A DNA stretch of 64,000 nucleotides from Bactericera cockerelli (Eukaryota > Arthropoda > Insecta > Hemiptera > Triozidae). Location of the stretch: positions 831,667-895,666 of the forward strand of contig CM044964.1 of NCBI GenBank assembly GCA_024516035.1. The letters are read 5' to 3'. Shown here in pieces: positions 1 through 9,982 of the stretch. The notes under the pieces were generated by a model, which did not search any database, was not told the DNA's origin, and saw nothing but the letters and a program-made list of their open reading frames with translations. Each line of letters opens with the position of its first letter. The stretch's first letter is position 1. Made by a program: the position numbers and the translations under genes.

Positions 1-566
1 AGGTGAGATGACGTTCTAAAAGTCTAGATCCCTAAAGTACAAAAGATTGTGAACGAGGTTTTCTGGCATCTCACACAAGTGAAAATCCGAGATCTCCCTC
101 ATTAACAGACTCATGAGAATTATCTGAGACTTTATAATAGATCTTTTTCTGTAAAGGTTGGGCACCCCTGCTTTAGTGGAAGGTAACCACCAGGGGAGCT
201 TAATACTCAAAGCATCTGAACGCCCCACCAAAAATATACAAAAGAAGAAAAATCAGTTATCCAAATATATTTTTTGCACTTACTCTTCATTTAATATCTT
301 TTCATTTTCTCTGAGGTACATACCTACCCACTTTATTTAGCCATGAATATTTAGGGCGACATTAAAAGATAATAATAATAACACTCTTTAGTGGAAGGTA
401 ACCCCCAGGTGAAGTTAATACTCAAAGCATTTTGCTGCTTTCATGTAGGCAGCGACCAGTGGAGGAATTATAGGCAAAAATAAAATATTAGGATATTAAA
501 AGATATGGAAAAGTCCTGTAATTCTGTGCTACCACTAAAATTGTGATATAATAATACAAAGAAACA
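1..566. other. Intergenic, SINE fragments
   Basis: No gene is seen. Fragments of the family E SINE tail (a 'ggaaggtaaccaccaggg' type motif) lie near 176-200 and 390-420. 448-566 matches the body of the family A SINE in the orientation of the 27508 copy (gaccagtgg, then gaattatagg, then ctaaaattgtgatataat). All are decayed. Confidence 0.5.
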
Positions 567-604
567 GATTTATTTATTTATTTATTACTAAATATCTTAT
601 TTCA

Positions 605-782
605 GCCGACCTCCCGGCTCAGTGGTTAAGAGCATTGGTTACTGACCCGGAGGTTGCGGGTTCGAATCCCGGCCGGAGCGGAAATTTCTGACCGAAATTT
701 TCCGTTTCCGGAATGGCATGGATGTAAAGGTAAAGTGTCCTGAAGTAATGCGAAAACGGTTCCGGGGCACAATTACCTTTTT
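605..782 (+). repeat. tRNA-derived SINE, family K
   Basis: The head has a tRNA-like box A (ctcagtggttaagagc) and box B (ggttcgaatcccg) at about 612-680. A unique body and a T/A-rich tail ending near 790 follow. A complete tRNA cloverleaf is not expected because the element continues past the acceptor position. I see only this one copy in the window. Confidence 0.7.
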
Positions 783-848
783 TAAAAAAAAAATATCTTA
801 TTTCTAATCCATATTACAATGCTAATCCATATTTGTGCGTTTACAGTT

Positions 849-1115
849 GGACAAAGACTTCCCGATGAGATGTGGTACCGCCTTTGTGACACACAGCTGC
901 TTAACAATGTCGGAAACGCCTCTCTCCTCTGTGCTGGTGGCGCGGACGTTAACGAAGGGTGCAAAAAAGTGTGCGTCTATCTCTTGACGAACTACAATCT
1001 GTGCGTTCCTGTCCAGCCGTCGTGTAAAAATAAAACCGACCGATGGTACAACACTTGTGGTTGCACAACAGTACACAGGATTACAGGACAGCCAAGAGCG
1101 AGTGGTACTTTGTGA
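849..1115 (+). CDS. Possible Cys-rich terminal exon or pseudogene, unknown
   Basis: A plausible acceptor (gtgcgtttacag, ending at 848) precedes an open frame that ends in TGA at 1113-1115. The predicted residues are Cys-rich, including GNASLLCAGG, GCKKVC, NLCVPVQPSC and WYNTCGC. A different frame stays open across 1040-1207 and ends ...YVNLNNC, so the segment may be a frameshifted pseudogene with the real stop near 1210. Codon-like GC content is higher than in the flanks. I do not recognise the family, and no upstream exon is visible. It could be a chance opening in an old repeat. Confidence 0.27.
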   Translation, partial: GQRLPDEMWYRLCDTQLLNNVGNASLLCAGGADVNEGCKKVCVYLLTNYNLCVPVQPSCKNKTDRWYNTCGCTTVHRITGQPRASGTL

Positions 1116-1367
1116 CCGGGGAATATCTGCCGGAAGATAGTTTGGTCAACCGGTCCCAAGTCACCGCTACGGGCTTCGCAGGATTTTATGTGAACCTGAA
1201 CAACTGTTGACGGCACTATTTAACTCAATCTTTTACTTGTGAGATGTTGTTGTTTGGTTATTAAACATTGTTAAACAATTTCACTAATTAACATAAAAAT
1301 TATTAACTAATTAAAAAAAAACATAACAAAGGAAAATCATACTTATTTGAGAGCTAAGAGATAGTTA

Positions 1368-1672
1368 TTTGTGTTATTATGTCACAATTTCTAGTGGGTA
1401 GCATCGTCATTACGAGAACTAATGCTTATCCATCATATCTCCAACCAACCGTCATATTCCAATATCAGTCTCGAAATGCCGCCACTGGTCGTCGCCCACT
1501 CTACAACTAGCCCAATTGTCCTCACGAGGCTAGGGCCCCAACATCCAAAGGCGAAAAAATCCGACCCCGCCGGGATTCGAACCCGGGTCACCTGGAGTGC
1601 AAGTGTTTCTGGAGTGCTACCGCTAAGTGTTTCTGGCTAGACGTACCCAGAAACATATCCATTGGGCTACTC
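1368..1672 (-). repeat. tRNA-derived SINE, family A, decayed
   Basis: It shares the family A body (ttattatgtcacaattt, ctagtgggtagc, gccgccactggtcg, cctcacgaggct). Read on the minus strand, it also shares the tRNA-like box B (gggttcgaatcccgg). The head differs from other A copies, so this is an older or related subfamily. Confidence 0.6.
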
Positions 1673-1806
1673 ATCAATTCGTTTTTTTTATAATGAACAT
1701 TTTTTAAGGAGAAGTCTATACCTAACTATCGAAGTCTTTGCCCCTCGTTTTTTTTAATGAATAGTTGTATACATCTTCAAGCTCTACCACAAAACTCGTG
1801 TCATAG

Positions 1807-2193
1807 AGAAAGAGAGAGAGAGAGAGAGAGAGGAAAAGAGAAAGAGAGAGGGGAAGAAAGAGAGAGAGAGAGAGGAAGAGAGAGAAAAGAAAAGAGGAAG
1901 CAGGAAAAGCAAGAAGCCATAGGAAAACCTTCAAACCAAACATATATATACTCGTACATATAGGTATATTATACAACTACATGATATAAGTATCCGGTAT
2001 TCTATAATAATATATACAACTACTAGAAATGTACAATATTTAAGGAAAATACGATGATGAGAAGAGAGTGAGAGAGAGAAGAAGAAAGAGAGAAGAAGAG
2101 ATAGAGAAGGAGAGAGAGAAGAAGAAAAAGGGAAGGAGAGAGAGAGAAGGAAGAAGAGAGTGAGAGAGAGAAGAAGAGAGAGAGAGAAGGAAG
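1807..2193. repeat. (GA)n low-complexity tracts
   Basis: Two purine-rich tracts, 1807-1893 and 2057-2193, are built from GA/GAA/GGAA. They are separated by AT-rich DNA. Apparent proteins of Arg/Glu or Ser/Leu here are artefacts. Confidence 0.9.
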
Positions 2194-2699
2194 AAAAGCA
2201 CCCCAAGGCGGTTTGAAAAAAGTAAAACGGAGAAGAAATAGAATCGAAGAAGTCACCCAAGAGAAGGCACTCGCAATAAAAATTCAATAATAAAAAGGAA
2301 AGAAAAACAGAGATGTATAGTTGAATTTTATTATAAAATTTAACTGGAACACCAGGGACATATTTACATGTTTGGGGCATTTGATTGGTTGAAGATAAAT
2401 AAAACATAACAAAGTCATTTCAGAGATCAACAGAAGTGAAATTTCTGTAATCAGCTGTATTTGTGTAGGTCTTCTCTGATTGGTTCTTAGCTCATCTCAT
2501 TAAAAAAAAAATTAAAATTCAGATTCAAAATTTGGCGCTCTCATTTAATATTTCATTATCAAAAGGACGCAGAATGAGAACCAATCAGAAGCTAGAACCA
2601 TCCGTTTCTTTGTTCGTTTACATTTTGAGATAAACAGTGCATTTTATGACTGTTCGCTCTGTTGCGTTTCAAAATGAATAATAAAATTTGATTTATGTT

Positions 2700-2952
2700 T
2701 CACAGCTTCTATATTTCGTAGCCATGAAACAGGAGCTACAGTAGACGCTTGTGGTCTGTGTTGTAGCCTGCCCATCCCGTAGTATGCCTCCCCTCTGGTG
2801 GGCGAGAAGTGACACAATACTTTCCATTTGCGTGCTGGGTCAACACGAGCGCTCCGGAAGTTTGTATCCCTCACCAAATTTTAAATACAATTTTTTTATC
2901 GGCTCTGTGATTCGAACCCGTGATCTTCCGCATGGCAAACGAATACCATAAA
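2700..2952 (-). repeat. SINE-like repeat, family L
   Basis: Related sequence occurs at 19380-19560 and 62690-62815 (tttcatagccatgaaacaggagct, tgtggtctgtgtt, agcctgcccatc). The minus strand carries a box-B-like ggttcgaatcac at about 2905-2920. It is probably a tRNA-derived SINE with a degenerate head. Confidence 0.5.
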
Positions 2953-3031
2953 AGTACCTTAATGTAGATATTTTCCGATAATTTCTTTTTCTTTAAATCG
3001 TATAACGAGTAGCTGGTTATAAAGAAGTCAA

Positions 3032-3395
3032 AGCCAGAGTCAATGGCACGTTCAATGCACCGATTTTCGTAGGATCTCCGAAGTTAAGCAACGTCCAGCG
3101 AGGTGAAGACTTCGTGATACTGACATTTAGTCAACATCCCCCTCAGTCAGCACAAGTTTTAGACCAGGTGTTTAAAACTTTCAAGGGGTATGTATGTTAA
3201 TTTGTTGCGTTAAGTTTATATTGTACAAAATAGTTTATATTGTACAAAGTATAAAACATATTGAAAACAAAAGAGTTCCGGCCCAACCCAGGCTGGGTGA
3301 GGTTAATGTGGGTAACAGGTTTGTGAATTTCCTACGAGTGGAGGGTAACATGATGCAGATGATTGAAAGCGACGTTAAACCTAAATTAAAAAAAA
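3032..3395 (+). repeat. 5S-rRNA-derived SINE, family D, interrupted
   Basis: 3032-3118 aligns by eye with the 5S rRNA 5' region (gccagagtcaatggcacgtt, ccgaagttaagcaacg, ccagcgaggt). The family body (caggctgggtgaggttaatg, gagggtaac, gaaagcgacgttaaa) resumes at about 3280 and ends in an A tail. About 140 bp of unrelated AT-rich DNA separates head and body, so the copy is interrupted. Confidence 0.7.
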
Positions 3396-3773
3396 AGTCA
3401 TACTGGAATGCTCATTTTAATGGCCCAGTCGTTCCGACAAACGGCCCAAGAATTAATATAACTCAGTGAATTAACTGTCGAGAAAATGGCCAATAGTCCG
3501 GAAAATCTGAAATTTGCGTCCATCTTTTATCTCAAAAGCTTTCTGTTATATCAAGTCGACGCTCCTAAACTGACAGAGTTATAAGATTCGATAATGCATT
3601 GGAATTATCATTTTTTTTTTTTTTTTCCTAAAAATTAAAATAATGATCTCTAAAGTTCAATTGTCAGTATTTGAAAAAATAGATCTATCCAGCTAGTAAA
3701 GAAGGTTTACCCCGTTGTCGCGTTGTGTTGGTGAGCCTCTTTTGGAATCAATTTTTTAAATACAATAAACAAA

Positions 3774-4484
3774 ATGGCCACCAAAACTCCTGAAGAGAAA
3801 TCGCCTCCAGAAGCGTCCTCGTCACAAACAACAGATCCCACAGCAACGGATCTGTGCGTCTGGAATCTGGTGAACGCAAACCAAATCCAACTCCTCGCCC
3901 GCCTGACTGGGGACCGACAGCACTTGTTGGAGCACTTCACGTCCTTTGCCGTGGATTTGGATAATTGTTCGAGGACAACCAGAGTCGGCCATGCAAGTGA
4001 CGTCAACAGACAGCGAGACACTTCCCAGCTAAAAGATCTCGAAGATCATTTCGAAAAAGAGAACTTGAAACAAGTAGACGCATGCAAGAAAGTTAGAAAA
4101 ATCTTTACCGAAAAGAACGACAGTTACGCTATCGAATTCATCGCGCACTACTTGCTCGACTGGTACCAGTACGCTGTCGCGCGTTCCTTCAACGCGGCGC
4201 AGACGTCGGCCATCTTGGAAATCGCTTACAAAAGCCACGCCCACTTTGTGGAGTCTCCAGTTTCCACGCCCCAAGACACGGTCGAGTTTTTCAAGCGGTT
4301 GATGATCATTCACAGTGTTGACGATTTGCCGAGATCGATGCGGGTTTTTTCACCCGTCCAGTGTTGTGACGCGGTCGAATATTTCGTGCGGGACTATGTG
4401 AATGCGATGCCGCTCGTGCGGTTTTTGCATTTCCCGCAAAATCCTCTTGTGGACTGTCCGGTACAAACGCTGGCTGAGGATTAG
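3774..4484 (+). CDS. Flagellar C1a-32 / CFAP119 (CCDC189)-like protein
   Basis: Intronless ORF of 236 residues starting at ATG in context aaaATGg and ending TAG. Residues about 120-225 resemble the C1a-32 'CLAMP' domain (Pfam PF14769). The recognisable run is YAIEFIAHYLLDWYQYA, then FNAAQTSAILEIAYKSHAHF, then TVEFFKRLMIIHSVDDLPRS, then VFSPVQ...AVEYFVRDY. In Chlamydomonas, C1a-32 belongs to the C1a projection of the axonemal central pair; the vertebrate relative is CFAP119. The first 35 residues are Pro/Ser/Thr-rich and look disordered; about 85-115 is charged and possibly coiled-coil. A male germline/sperm-tail role is inferred. Base composition is more GC-rich than the flanks. An AATAAA near 4617 could serve polyadenylation. 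There are no frameshifts, so it appears functional. Confidence 0.68.
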   Translation: MATKTPEEKSPPEASSSQTTDPTATDLCVWNLVNANQIQLLARLTGDRQHLLEHFTSFAVDLDNCSRTTRVGHASDVNRQRDTSQLKDLEDHFEKENLKQVDACKKVRKIFTEKNDSYAIEFIAHYLLDWYQYAVARSFNAAQTSAILEIAYKSHAHFVESPVSTPQDTVEFFKRLMIIHSVDDLPRSMRVFSPVQCCDAVEYFVRDYVNAMPLVRFLHFPQNPLVDCPVQTLAED

Positions 4485-4636
4485 GATAGGGTGTTTTTTT
4501 TATGTTGAAAATCGAACTTTTATTCATTTATTTCAATAGTAATTTTGGCATTTGAGATTTTTCAACCATAATTTACTATTAATGACGTACATAGGTAGTG
4601 AACAATTTTTTCTCAAAATAAATTAAGTACTTCATT

Positions 4637-4818
4637 GAAGTCTTTTCTCTCTCTTTCTATCTTTGTCTTTCTCTTTCTGTCCCTCTCCCTTTCTCTCTCC
4701 CCTCTCTTTTTCTATTCTCTCTCTCTCTTTCTATCTCTCTCTCTTTCTCTCTCTCTCTTCTTCTTTCTCCATCTCTCCCTCTCTCTATATCTCTATCTCT
4801 CTCTCTCTCTCTCTCTCC

Positions 4819-4851
<33 letters not shown>

Positions 4852-4872
4852 CTTTCTCTCGCCCTCTCTCTG
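4637..4872. repeat. (CT)n low-complexity tract
   Basis: Pyrimidine-rich array of CT with TTTCT and CCCT variants, about 150 bp downstream of the C1a-32-like gene. Confidence 0.9.
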
Positions 4873-5065
4873 CAACACTTCTTGTCCAGGAAATTCTCAA
4901 CCGTTGCAATACCGCGAGAACGGTTACATTGACGAGAGGTCAGTAAGAACTTTAGAGAAGGGTTAGGCGGGCGCATACCACGGGTATTGAGAATTTCAGG
5001 AGTAACCCGATACGATAGTTCCTGCTGGGGGTGGGGGACGTCCATTCTTCAGTGATCTCTGAGGA

Positions 5066-5464
5066 AGAGTGAGTGAGTGAGAGAGAGAGAGAGAGGTAGA
5101 ACAAGAGAGAGAGATTAGAGTGAGAGAGAGAGAGATGAGAGTGAGAGAGAGAGAGATGAGAGTGAGAGAGAGAGAGATTAGAGTGAGAGAGAGACAGAAA
5201 GAGAGGAAAAGAGGCGGAAAGAGAGGAAAAGCGATAGAAAGAGGGAGATAGAAAGAGAGGAAAAGAGACTGAAGGAGATAGAGATTGTTTGGTTGATTTG
5301 GTTTATTTTTATTTATAAAAAAATTAAATTTACAAACATAACATCTCCTAAGCTAATATAAAATAACTTATGAGGAAGACAGAGAGACAGAAAGAGAGAG
5401 AGAGAGAGATAAAGAGAGAGAGAGATAGATAGAGAGAGATAAAGAGAGAGAGAGAGAGAGAGAG
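5066..5464. repeat. (GA)n tracts with a 28-bp higher-order unit
   Basis: Purine-rich. A unit of the type 'gatgagagtgagagagagaga' repeats around 5104-5195. 5290-5360 is a T/A-rich non-repeat insert within the tract. Confidence 0.88.
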
Positions 5465-5656
5465 AAGTGGGGGTGGGGAAGGTGTCATACTTTGGACAGG
5501 GGTCATGTGTGTGTGAACCAAGCGCGAGGGTGTCACCCGATACCCGCAGTCCGGTACTCATCCGGTAGTCAAGGGGTCCTGGGTTCTCATCCTGTCTGCG
5601 TCGCTTCCCCTGGGTCGAACACCTAGAGGGGAGAAGGGGGGGGGGTCCCACGAGGA

Positions 5657-5873
5657 GGAATAATAATAATAATAATATCGCCTTATTTATACTGCCCGAT
5701 TAAGACTATTAAAGTCCCATTACTCCAGCAGTAAGCCCAAGACATATATTATTATGTGGTAAAAATCCCAAATGGGAGGATAACTTGTCTTGTCCCGGCT
5801 GGGTTTCGAACCCACGACCTCTGGAATCTCTAGATTCACAGATTGCCGCCTTTACCACTGAGCTACCGGGACA
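5657..5873 (-). repeat. tRNA-derived SINE, family C
   Basis: On the minus strand: box A region ggtagctcagtggtaaaggc, box B gggttcgaaacccagccggg, then a body with tgggattttt..accacataataat and gggcagtataaataaggcgat, ending in an ATT/AAT microsatellite tail. Five close copies and one fragment occur in the window. Confidence 0.85.
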
Positions 5874-5939
5874 GACAGGATTAGGAACTGTAGGATTCGT
5901 CTCAAATTTCCATAGCCTTATTCGTCTCAAAGAAAAAAA

Positions 5940-6620
5940 CATGCACGATTCATCTTGTAACACAATTCATTCATGTCACAACAATATTCATCCTATGACA
6001 CTGTTCGTCCCATAACTCGATTCATGTTACAACGCTATTCGTCTCATAACCGGATTCGTCTCGTTTCTTGTGCTTCATTGCATCCTCAGTTACCTTCCGG
6101 TTATAAGATGAATAGTTGAATAGTGTTTTAAGATGAATAGTTGAATAGTGTTATAAGATGAATAGTTGAATAGTGTTATAAGATGAATCTTGTTAGAAGA
6201 CGAATCGGGTTATGCAATGAATTGTGTAGCCAGCGTCGATGGCATGTTGAATACACCGGTTCCCTTCAGAACACCGAAGTTAAGCAACATCCAGCGAGGT
6301 TAAGACTTGGATGGGTGACCATTCAAATTCTAATTCTCGTGACGCTGGCTTTTCCCGGCCCCACTCAGGCTGGGTGAGGTCAATGTGAGTAGCAGGTTTG
6401 TGAGTTTCCTGCGAATGGAGGGTAAAACCCCCGTCGTGATATGACCATGGCAGTTGAAAGCGACGTTAAACCCCACTTAAAAAAAAAAAATGAATTGTGT
6501 TATGAGATCAATCCCGGCTGGGTGGAAGAGCTGACAGTGTGAAAATTCTGACGTCGTAGCCTCAAAGAAAATGAATCTTGGTATGAGACGAATAGTGTTG
6601 TAGCTTTATTACAAATAATT
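5940..6620. repeat. Degenerate minisatellite with a nested 5S SINE
   Basis: Short units of the type 'gttataagatgaatagttgaata' and inverted-sense 'attcgtctcataac' recur from about 5940 to 6228 and again at 6491-6600. The 5S-derived SINE at 6229-6488 interrupts the array. Confidence 0.65.
6229..6488 (+). repeat. 5S-rRNA-derived SINE, near full length, with TSD
   Basis: The head 6229-6320 matches 5S rRNA internal-promoter regions (gttcccttcagaacaccgaa, gttaagcaacatccagcg, gacttggatgggtgacc). The family body and A tail follow. It is flanked by the 12-bp direct repeat aatgaattgtgt at 6216-6227 and 6489-6500, so it arrived by target-primed insertion. The internal control region is intact enough that pol III transcription is plausible. 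Confidence 0.85.
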
Positions 6621-6739
6621 ACACAGAATATTGTTCAGAAGAAAAAAAATCAAAGTAGGTACCTATGTAAGTAGGTATTAAGTTAACAAAAATACAAGAA
6701 GATTTCAGGAGAGTATATATTTGTACATAATGAAGTTTT

Positions 6740-6905
6740 TCATCTAAGGGTGGCGTCGTCGTGCACGATGGTAGCCAGACAGTGGAGGAATGGGCGAATG
6801 GCTCAGTCCTTCTACCACTGTCTTTACAGGGAGGCTAATAATTGACAAGGGTCCCCAGAACCAAACCAATGCGGGTCTACTCCCTGTTTATAGTCCCCGA
6901 GCGAG
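6740..6905 (-). repeat. Interspersed repeat, family F
   Basis: Reverse-complement match to 37300-37505, 42280-42445 and 45020-45140. Shared motifs are ctccactgtctggctaccat, ttcacgatgacgcca, cttgtcaattattagcctcc and gactataaacagggagtaga. There is no coding potential; type unassigned. Confidence 0.75.
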
Positions 6906-6944
6906 ACTTTTTTTTTTCTTCTTATAAATAATAATAATAATATT

Positions 6945-7213
6945 GTGTTTCTTTGTGTTGTTATATCACAAATTTAGTGGGTAGCGCAGAATTCTAGGAC
7001 TTTTCCGTATCTTTAATAACCCACTATCTTAATTTTGTCTATAATTCCGCCACTGGTCGCTGCTCACATTAATAGAGCAGCTACTCGTTTTTCCTCACGA
7101 GGTATGAGTGGACCCTGAACACCCAAGAACATGAGAGCAGAAAAAATCCTGATCGAACCCAGGTTACCGTACGTGCAATGCCTAGCGCGCTAACTCACTC
7201 GGCCACGGTGACT
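6945..7213 (-). repeat. tRNA-derived SINE, family A
   Basis: Body tgtgtttctttgtgttgtta, gtgggtagcgcagaatt, cctcacgaggtatgagtgga. The tRNA-like head on the minus strand (caccgtggccgagtgagtta) has box B damaged by a short deletion. Confidence 0.85.
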
Positions 7214-7242
7214 TTTTTTTGGCATTGGCATTGGGGCAAAAA

Positions 7243-7915
7243 TATCCCCATACAGCCACTTTATTACTTTCCTTATCCTATAATAAGGAAAGTATTGTAT
7301 TCGTCGAAAATTTGACCTACCCAGTTCTTCACATTTCTGGACGAATCATAGCCTCAGGATACTAAAAAAGTTGTTTTCAGCCATTGGTCCGTGCGTCTGT
7401 CTGTCTGTCTGTCTGTCTGTGTGTGTGTGAACAGGATATCTCAAGAACAGTAAGAGCTAGAGACTTGAAATTTGGTATGAAAATTAATTTCATACACCAA
7501 ACGAACCACGAAACTTATGGTTGCAATCCGCCGCAGAATGCGGCCGCAGGGCCGCAAATATTGGCCGCAAGCGCCGTTTCTATGAATTGGTTAAAGATAC
7601 AAAAAAAGTTAGAGAACAACATTTTCTTAGATTAAAAAAATAATAGGGGTCTATTCTCATCATTTTTTTGATATCTTGAACTTTTTGGAACTCGGCCCCA
7701 ATTTACCGGTATTTTGGGGTGGACCCGCTTGTACTAACTTTTTTATTATTCATCCTAGATGGGGGTTGTGACATATCAAATCCAATGATTTTAAGGTGCT
7801 GATTACGAATTTGATGTTTATTTTTAGCTAACTGTTACCTTTGAGTCACCAGTGGCTTTTGGTCCCGTTTCCATTCCTAATATGATAAGGAAAGTCGTGT
7901 GATGTTTACACCAGA
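7243..7915 (+). repeat. Interspersed repeat, family H, about 670 bp
   Basis: Matches 51518-52235 in inverted orientation almost end to end. Both ends carry a ctttccttat/ataaggaaag motif, and the left end is itself a small hairpin around 7270-7301. A (GTCT)n/(GT)n run lies at 7393-7427, followed by gatatctcaagaac. No protein is supported. It is possibly a non-autonomous DNA element. Confidence 0.75.
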
Positions 7916-8221
7916 TTTTTTATTTTTAATTACACATTAAATATTACATTACAGAATAGAGATTGCATTTTATTTTAGGCGGAAATGTTGTTTTAAGCTT
8001 TCTTTTTTCTTATAAAGTAAAAAAGGATTTTAGAGGTAGCCCCTGGAGATGAAGCTCAGAAATGTCTCCCAATCATTCCACCTGGGTGCGCTACAAACCG
8101 GTAAGTTACACTTAGGTTGGACACAGTGTGGGACCCGCGGGCATCCGGAGGTGTTTGGTTACCTCTGTGGTCATCCAGGCTGGTTCCTTCCTGTTTCTAA
8201 TCGCTGGGTTCGGAGCTATGC

Positions 8222-8262
8222 CATTATAGTTATAGGATACATTATAGTGATACAAAAGAAAT
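8222..8262 (+). repeat. 'attatagttataggac' repeat, left of RLE-like ORF
   Basis: Two to three units similar to the array at 9645-9812, so the 8518-9579 coding segment is bracketed on both sides by the same short repeat. Confidence 0.55.
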
Positions 8263-8517
8263 TTTTATACCACCAAGGCACAAAACAAATCCTTGGAATC
8301 ATACTATCTTTACTCTAGGAAATGTATTGCTCTCACAGGATAATGATTTTTTCAACCCAAGAACATTTAGAAAATGCTTAGATGACTTGAATCAAACCTG
8401 AATCTTCTTCTTGACTTGTCGTAAGAATTCTTATATTGTATTATTTCATTATAAATTTTTTTTTTATGTATTAACTTTATTTAAAAACGTTCAATTGAAA
8501 TATTTTCTTCGCTGTCA

Positions 8518-9579
8518 CTACTCTCTTCTCCAATGATCAATCCCATCTTCATACCCCAACAACGACTCTCCACTCCTCCATCTTCTCCTAGCTCTTCTTA
8601 TGCACATACTGGCTGCACGCTGCGCAGCAATTGAAATTTTGGCTCTTACCCATCCTAAGAGGATTGCATAACTTTTCTTCCATTTATCAGCTAGTCTTTC
8701 AGTCAGCGTTGTGATAAATGCTTGAAATTGAGGGGCAAGCACTCCATCTACTGAGCACACTAGGGGCGTAAACGTGGCTCGACGCAGTTCACACGCTGGT
8801 AGATATTTCTTCTTTTTTTCTTCTTCGGCGCTTCTTAATACAGACAACACGGACCGAGAGACATAAGAAGGAGCGTCTGTGTCAACGACACGAATATCTA
8901 GCAACGCCTCCCTCTGTGCCTCCCAGACACCACGCACTGCAATATCTCCCCGTAATCCCTCGCCTTCTTCTGAAATGATGGGCTCCTTGACAGCATTTCC
9001 CCAAGCACTTTCACACAATTCGCCCATCAAGTCACGCATCTCATTATGCCGCCTTGTCACTAGACCACCAGATTTGCAACAGAGAGCATGATTCAACGTG
9101 AACTCTCTATCGCCACATCCATCACAGGAGGTTGGCATCTTAGGAGGTTGTCTATGATACCTTATTGCTAGGGCATCACGGAACTCCCCGGGTGATAGAT
9201 TAAAATGGTCTCTTTCTATTGGTAAAACTGAGAGCCAACTTGATGTTTTGGATTTGGTAATCTTCGCAATAGATCTCTCAATTGCTCTTCTCTTAGCTGG
9301 TTCAAACTTCAGTACTGTATTTGATAAGAGCTCGCTGTCTATTTCTTCTTTCTTTTGTCTTCCGGTTTTCTTAATATCTTTCATGTTTTTTAAATGGTCA
9401 TGTAAATTGAAATCTTTATTGTGCGATATTGCCTCTGATAAAACTTTTGAGCATTCTTTTGATGTTTCATAATTCAATTTCGCGTGAGTAGAAGGATCTG
9501 GTATTTCAATTTCATTATAATATCTATATTTTTTAAGATTTTGTACAATAAGGTGTAATTTGTAATAGTGTACCAACAA
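8518..9579 (-). CDS. C-terminal part of a retroelement-type protein, Zn-knuckle plus nuclease-like region
   Basis: 353-residue frame. Residues about 140-160 contain the Cys/His cluster CDGCG...LNHALCCKSGG. Next comes RHNEMRDLMGEL, and then a region about 205-235 (LRGDIAVRGVW...EALLDIRV) resembling a PD-(D/E)xK-type nuclease core with D, D and K/E-type positions. This arrangement recurs in proteins of invertebrate mobile elements downstream of reverse transcriptase. I recognise the domain style but cannot name the clade. No reverse transcriptase is present here, so the copy is 5'-truncated or a domain fragment. The N-terminal 60 residues are Lys/Asn/Ile-rich and may be non-native. The frame is intact, which suggests recent arrival or domestication. 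Confidence 0.6.
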   Translation of the reverse strand: MLVHYYKLHLIVQNLKKYRYYNEIEIPDPSTHAKLNYETSKECSKVLSEAISHNKDFNLHDHLKNMKDIKKTGRQKKEEIDSELLSNTVLKFEPAKRRAIERSIAKITKSKTSSWLSVLPIERDHFNLSPGEFRDALAIRYHRQPPKMPTSCDGCGDREFTLNHALCCKSGGLVTRRHNEMRDLMGELCESAWGNAVKEPIISEEGEGLRGDIAVRGVWEAQREALLDIRVVDTDAPSYVSRSVLSVLRSAEEEKKKKYLPACELRRATFTPLVCSVDGVLAPQFQAFITTLTERLADKWKKSYAILLGWVRAKISIAAQRAASMCIRRARRRWRSGESLLGYEDGIDHWRRE

Positions 9580-9644
9580 GTTAATTATACAATTTCAAAT
9601 AAATAAATAAAAAATTCAAAATATTCAATATTTAAAATAGTGAC

Positions 9645-9812
9645 AGGATACATTATAGTTATAAGACACATTATAGTTATAGGACACATTATAGTTATAA
9701 GACACATTATAGTTATAGGATACATTATAGTTATAGGACCCATTATAGTTATAGGTTATAGGACACATTATAGTTATAAGACACATTATAGTTATGGGAC
9801 ACATTATAGTAG
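9645..9812 (+). repeat. 18-bp minisatellite 'cattatagttataggaca'
   Basis: About nine tandem units with 'ataagacacattatagtt' variants; a single related unit occurs at 10040-10060. They lie just upstream, in coding sense, of the minus-strand retroelement-like ORF. Confidence 0.85.
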
Positions 9813-9949
9813 TTATAAGACTTTGACCGTCCATAAATTCAAAACCACAAAAATAATTTTCAAAATTTTAATTAAATTTAAGAAATATAGGTCTAAAGAA
9901 TGATGTGAGGTTGTCAGTAAAAATTTAAATAAATATTTGCGCGTTTCAG

Positions 9950-9950
<1 letters not shown>

Positions 9951-9982
<32 letters not shown>
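9951..9982. repeat. Poly-T run
   Basis: About 30 consecutive T, read on the minus strand as an A tail. It may mark the 3' end of an old minus-strand retroposon. Confidence 0.8.

Noticed and set aside
605..700. Genuine tRNA genes at SINE heads
   Set aside because: Box A/B motifs are followed directly by SINE bodies, and acceptor stems do not close; no standalone tRNA is seen.
1757..2407. Long Ser/Leu or Arg/Glu reading frames
   Set aside because: They are translations of (GA)n/(CT)n tracts.
6229..6320. A functional 5S rRNA gene
   Set aside because: The 5S-like part is only the 5' ~90 nt, runs into a shared SINE body and has an A tail with a target-site duplication.
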